Under the pieces are notes generated by a model. It searched no databases and had not been told where the DNA came from. It was given only the letters and a program-made list of their open reading frames with translations. From the NCBI GenBank assembly GCA_914767885.1, contig CAJZBQ010000050.1, positions 124,001 to 188,000 on the forward strand: DNA of 64,000 bases, given 5' to 3'. The position numbers and the translations under genes were made by a program. This DNA comes from Blepharisma stoltei. Its lineage: Eukaryota; Ciliophora; Heterotrichea; Heterotrichida; Blepharismidae. Of this stretch, positions 60,249-64,000 are shown in pieces (the first letter of the stretch is position 1; every line of letters starts with the position of its first letter).

Positions 60249-62447
60249 TGGAAAAGATTAGGTATTTCTCTTATTTTGGTAGGACTTTCTTTAGCATCGT
60301 CTAATGATAATGAAACTCCAAAATACTTCTTAAAAAGCTTGGCTGATCCTAGCAAGGGAAACTACTACCCTCTTAGAATTTCATATGAGGTCGATGAAAG
60401 TTCATTCAGAACTGCTCTTTTAAATAAAACTGTAAAAGCAGCTGCTGATATATCGATAAGAGTTTTATCAGATTTAGTTCTTTTTTCTCCTTCAAAAGCT
60501 GGTTTTAAGTTTGGAGAGAGAATTCAGTGTGATGACTTTTTGATTCGCCAAATAGTAAAAAGCCAAGCAATTGATGCAGATTTTGGTTTATACATCAATT
60601 TAAGCGACGATTTCAAAGATGACTTAATCACCACAAAGAAATGTAAAAATGAGAATCAATTTTTGACCGCCTTAGTCACAATGAATTCTAAGAAATTCTT
60701 ATCACTTGAAAAGATCATCCAAGTGAAAGCACTATCCTCAAGTATAGTAAATATTATTTTTGAGGATAATTTACTTACTCCCCCCCTCCGTGAGTGAATA
60801 AAACCATTAGAAAAATCGCTATTTTTTGCCCAAAAACCCACCCTCTGTGAGTGAATAAAAATTTTTTGTGGAAAAAATTTTTGATATATAAGTGATAATT
60901 AGAATAACTAAATATAATTCTGTTTAATTTTAAACAAATTGCGTTTTAAAACATAAATTTTACAAATTAAATTAATATTTGCTTTCCAATTTTTGCAAAA
61001 ATTCGGATTTTTTTAAAATTTCGAAAACAATTTTTTCTGTAAAATTTATATATAATTTTTTTAAAACAAAAATTAACCCCCCTCCATGAGTGAACAAAAT
61101 TTTTTTGTTCACTCACGGAGGGGGGGAGTTGGAAAACAATTGCTGAAAGAAATAGATAATTACTTAAGCACTCACAGCTTTGAAGACTCAAAAATTATCA
61201 CTGCTTCAGGCTGCAATCCTCCAATAAACAATTGCGTTACTTGTAAAACACCAACAATTTGCTCAAATTGTTCTGCCAGCTATCTTCCAAACGAAGATGG
61301 CACTCAATGTTGTGCTGGGGAATATTGCAAAACTTGTAATGATGGATTTGGTTGCGATTCTTGCATTGATAATTACATTTTCCACAATGGACAATGTCTT
61401 CCATGTCCTCAAAATTGTGCTCTATGTAACACAACAGCCTGTGTAGAGTGCGACCCTGGATACTTTGTATTAGATGATACCATGTGTTTGTTCTGCTCTA
61501 CAGGATGTGAAATTTGCCATGCTGGTCCTTTAAGTGATTCAATATGCACTCAGTGCTATGATCCGACAAATTCAGTGCTTACAAATGGAGAATGCTCTTG
61601 CATAAAAGCTAACCAAATATATAGCCAAAATAATATATGCGTTTGTGCTCCAGGTTATTATGAAGACACTAATGGAATTTGCCAACCATGCAATACTGGC
61701 TGTCAAACTTGTACTTCTCCAAGCCAATGCATAACTTGTTTTGATAAAACTTTTACAATTGTTAATGCAGATGGAAGCTGCTCATGCAAAACTAATGAGC
61801 TAACTTATAATACAACGACTCATACTTGTGATTGCCCTAGAGGTGAATACCCTGACTCTAAAACTGCACTTTGTGACCCATGCCAAGATAGTTGTGCATT
61901 ATGTATCGCATATGATATTTGCTTTGAATGCATAAATAACAGTATTTTATATAATACTGGAGATGGAAATTGCACCTGCGCTGATGCATCAAAAATTTAC
62001 GACCCTACTACAAATACTTGTGTCTCTTGCCCAATCGGAAAATATGCTTTTCAGGGAAATTGTTATAAATGCCAAGTCGGTTGCTCTGACTGTGAATTTT
62101 GAAACGAATGCACAGAATGCTATCCAGGCATGCATTTGGCAACATCTAATGAATATTGTGAATGTGATGATCCTAAAAAAACATTCAATCCGAGCACTAA
62201 TACCTGTGGAGATTGCGAGAAAGAAGGAGGTTGTGGAAATGGCTGTGCAGAAGGATGCAATTTATGTGCGTCCCCTGAGGTATGTGAAACTTGCTATGAT
62301 TCTGAGAATATGGTTAATAAAAATGGTGTATGCAGCTGTGCAAATCCAAATCAAAAGTTCAGCGTTTCTGAGAAAAAATGTGTGGACAATAGCTCAGCAA
62401 AGGGGCTAGTTTTGGCTTGGATTTTGGCACTTTATGCAGCTATTTAA
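60246..62447 (+). CDS. GP63 (leishmanolysin)-like, cysteine-rich surface protein, copy 2
   Basis: 615 residues after removing the 354-bp IES at 60775-61131. It has a signal peptide (MWKRLGISLILVGLSLASS), then about 170 residues like the N-terminal part of leishmanolysins (YYPLRISYEVDESSF, ERIQCDDFLIRQIV, AIDADFGLYINLSDDF). The zinc-binding HExxH part of the protease is absent. About 16 C-x-x-C modules follow (CNPPINNCVTC, CPQNCALCNTTACVECDPGY, CNTGCQTCTSPSQC), as in ciliate surface and EGF/furin-like proteins. A hydrophobic C terminus (GLVLAWILALYAAI) suggests GPI anchoring. The Trp in CEFWNEC is TGA. Likely a non-catalytic cell-surface protein. Confidence 0.78.
60775..61131. mobile_element. 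MITE-type IES with mismatched repeats (TTA/TTG)
   Basis: TTA at 60775-60777 and TTG at 61129-61131, MITE ends and motifs intact, in part with GTGAATAAA. Removing 354 bp joins IIFEDNLL to GKQLLKEIDNYL. This is the only MITE in the window whose flanking triplets differ. Confidence 0.88.
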
Positions 62448-63270
62448 TCTAACTAAGGTCTTTAAAATAAATTAGGTGTATATCATAAATAATGGTTTTG
62501 GCTATATTTGTCTGCTTATAAAGAATATAAATATGCTTTTATCTTATATTCAGATTACAAATAGGAAAAAGGCTAGCCAGCAGGAATGTTTTCATTCTAA
62601 ATAAATATAATATATTACTGCTAGCTCTTCACTGTTGGTCTGGATTTCTTGTTTTTATTGATATCAGTGCTCATAGGACTTGCGTATTGCGATTCCTTCT
62701 TATCAGGCAGAAAAATTATTTATTTTTAGAACGCGTTTTCATAACTCTGAATCGTTCCTAAATAAATTAGCCAGCAATTTTTATTTATTCTAATTAAAGT
62801 AAAAATTTACCCTATATGAGAATGGCCATTATTTATTATTTTACGCATCTTAAAATAGCTCTGCAGTCAAACTAAATATTTAATGCATTTAATTACTATC
62901 CTTTGTTTACTATTTTTGCTAGTCTTAAAGTATTCTCGTCTTGAACTCATCGAGTCAATTTTCATTAATTAAAAAACTTAATTAGTTCGAATCATTTCAT
63001 CCTGTTTAAAATTTACATTTAAAGCAATCTATAAATGCCAAAATAAGTTTTATTTAAGTATTATGACCTATTATGAGCAAGTAGGTTAAATTTTAATTAA
63101 AATATTTTAGAGTTTTATATATACAAATTGCCCGAGGATGGCGCTATTTTGAACCATCCTCGGGCAATTTGTATAATTCATATTGATCTTATATTACTTC
63201 ATTTATTTTAATTTAATTCAATTCAAAAGTCCATGATACTTTGGTTTAAATACCAAAACCCTAATTCTGT
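62448..63270. other. Intergenic interval with one hairpin
   Basis: AT-rich spacer without a credible gene. It includes the hairpin element at 63119-63175. Confidence 0.55.
63119..63175. repeat. Minimal palindromic element (CCCGAGGATGG family)
   Basis: TATACAAATTGCCCGAGGAT and its inverted copy enclose only about 11 bases. CCCGAGGATGGCGC is shared with the ends of the palindromic IES at 48779-49011, so it may be the smallest form of that family. Confidence 0.7.
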
Positions 63271-63278
63271 TCGATCTA

Positions 63279-63323
63279 AAGAATATGGCTAAATGAGCTG
63301 GTGAAATAAATATCTGATAGAGA
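63279..63323 (+). pseudogene. Relic start of a GP63-like gene
   Basis: GAATATGGCTAAATGAGC, then TGGTGAAATAAATAT, repeats the start cassette, but the ATG is CTG and is followed by TAG (ATCTGATAGAGATTAAG instead of ATGTGGCAAAGATTAAG). Weak similarity continues to TTTAGCATCG. Confidence 0.55.
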
Positions 63324-63928
63324 TTAAGTGCAAATCTTAATAAACCTTTAGCATCGCAGAGTTAATTAATTTCAAAATTGCTCTTTTTTCATATATTTTT
63401 ATTAAGGAAAATATTATATAAATTATTGATTTTTTAAATATTTTGATGCAAACTTTTACGTAAGATTTAAGCTATATAAGTTATTCTTTAAAGCAGATTA
63501 AAACGTTATGAATGAATTTTTAATATAGATAATTAAGTCCTAGCCTAATTATAAGATTGTTTTAGTTATAAAAATTCTAATCTTTCAAACAAAAGATTTT
63601 TAAAATCCTTTGAATAATTCTCCTGTAAAAATAAATTTTGTTACAACAAATAAATAAATTTCTTTCCATATTGCAAATGTTTAGAAAATTTTAGCTTACT
63701 TTCCAATATAAATTTTAACCACTCTCTGGGTATTTTATAATGCAAACTATATAAAGTTTATATAAGAAAATTTATTTTTAGAGGCATTTACATTGTCTTT
63801 TAATTTAATTTTAAGTAAAAGCATTAAATGTGGCTTTTTTAAGCTTTTATTGCTTATATCTCTTTATTAATATTCAAAAACCTTGTGGCATTTCGATAAA
63901 TATAAAATCCTTAGGATTTACAACGATA

Positions 63929-63964
63929 AGAATATGGTTAATTCCATATGGTGAAATAAATATG
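63929..63964 (+). promoter_or_regulatory. Start-site cassette of the GP63-like family, copy 3
   Basis: AAGAATATGGTTAATTCC, then ATATGGTGAAATAAATATG. The best match to copy 2 in the last 16 bases. Confidence 0.55.
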
Positions 63965-64000
63965 TGGCAAAGATTAAGTATTGCTCTTCTTTGGCTGTTA
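63962..64000 (+). CDS. GP63-like protein, copy 3 (5' end only)
   Basis: The first 13 codons read MWQRLSIALLWLL, a signal-peptide start like those of copies 1 and 2. The gene runs past the end of the window. Confidence 0.6.
   Translation, partial: MWQRLSIALLWLL

Overview
This window reads as germline (micronuclear) DNA of a heterotrich ciliate, most probably Blepharisma. Four observations support that. (1) UGA is read as tryptophan: TGA falls at in-frame Trp positions in nearly every recognisable gene, while TAA or TAG end the genes. (2) Ordinary introns are exactly 15 nt with GT..AG in three genes. (3) The DNA is AT-rich with short spacers and genes packed on both strands. (4) Most genes are interrupted by non-coding inserts flanked by short direct repeats, and cutting out each insert plus one repeat copy restores one open frame. 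Such internal eliminated sequences (IESs) are known from ciliate micronuclear genomes. The organism name is an inference; the code, the introns and the frame restorations are read from the sequence.

Layout. 0-9.4 kb: AidB/ACAD11-like acyl-CoA dehydrogenase, FACT subunit SSRP1/Pob3, a C2-protein kinase, an EF-hand protein, a twin-CX9C protein and two unknown proteins. 9.4-13.6 kb: an ankyrin gene split by a 3.5-kb composite of transposons nested in each other. 14.4-19.7 kb: PCNA with an E2F-like site, an unknown protein, a MORN/IQ protein and a Myb protein. 19.7-21.9 kb is gene-free and carries one long-TIR element. 21.9-33 kb: two small proteins, a Cache-HAMP-TPR-vWA membrane protein, tRNA-Glu, an unknown protein, a PA/VSR-like RING-H2 protein and a coiled-coil protein. 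33-41 kb: a CCT-domain protein, a small protein, tRNA-Leu, a BTB-BACK protein and a Rab GTPase. 41.4-54.5 kb: a coiled-coil protein, an ABHD17-like hydrolase and a 1,922-residue coiled-coil protein broken by eight IESs. 55.6-64 kb: a tandem array of GP63-like, cysteine-rich surface proteins.

Inserted DNA falls into several classes. First, MITEs of about 250-390 bp ending CTCCC/GGGAG with a 3-bp TNA duplication; most carry repeated GTTCACTCACGGAGG motifs, and a second subfamily carries ATCCTTGATCGAACG. Second, GC-rich SINE-like elements with 7-13-bp target duplications. Third, palindromic elements cut at TA. Fourth, short AT-only IESs with 5-13-bp direct repeats. Several are nested. For ten genes the codon count becomes an exact multiple of three only after removal of every insert described here. 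I see no CRISPR array, rRNA gene or bacterial operon.
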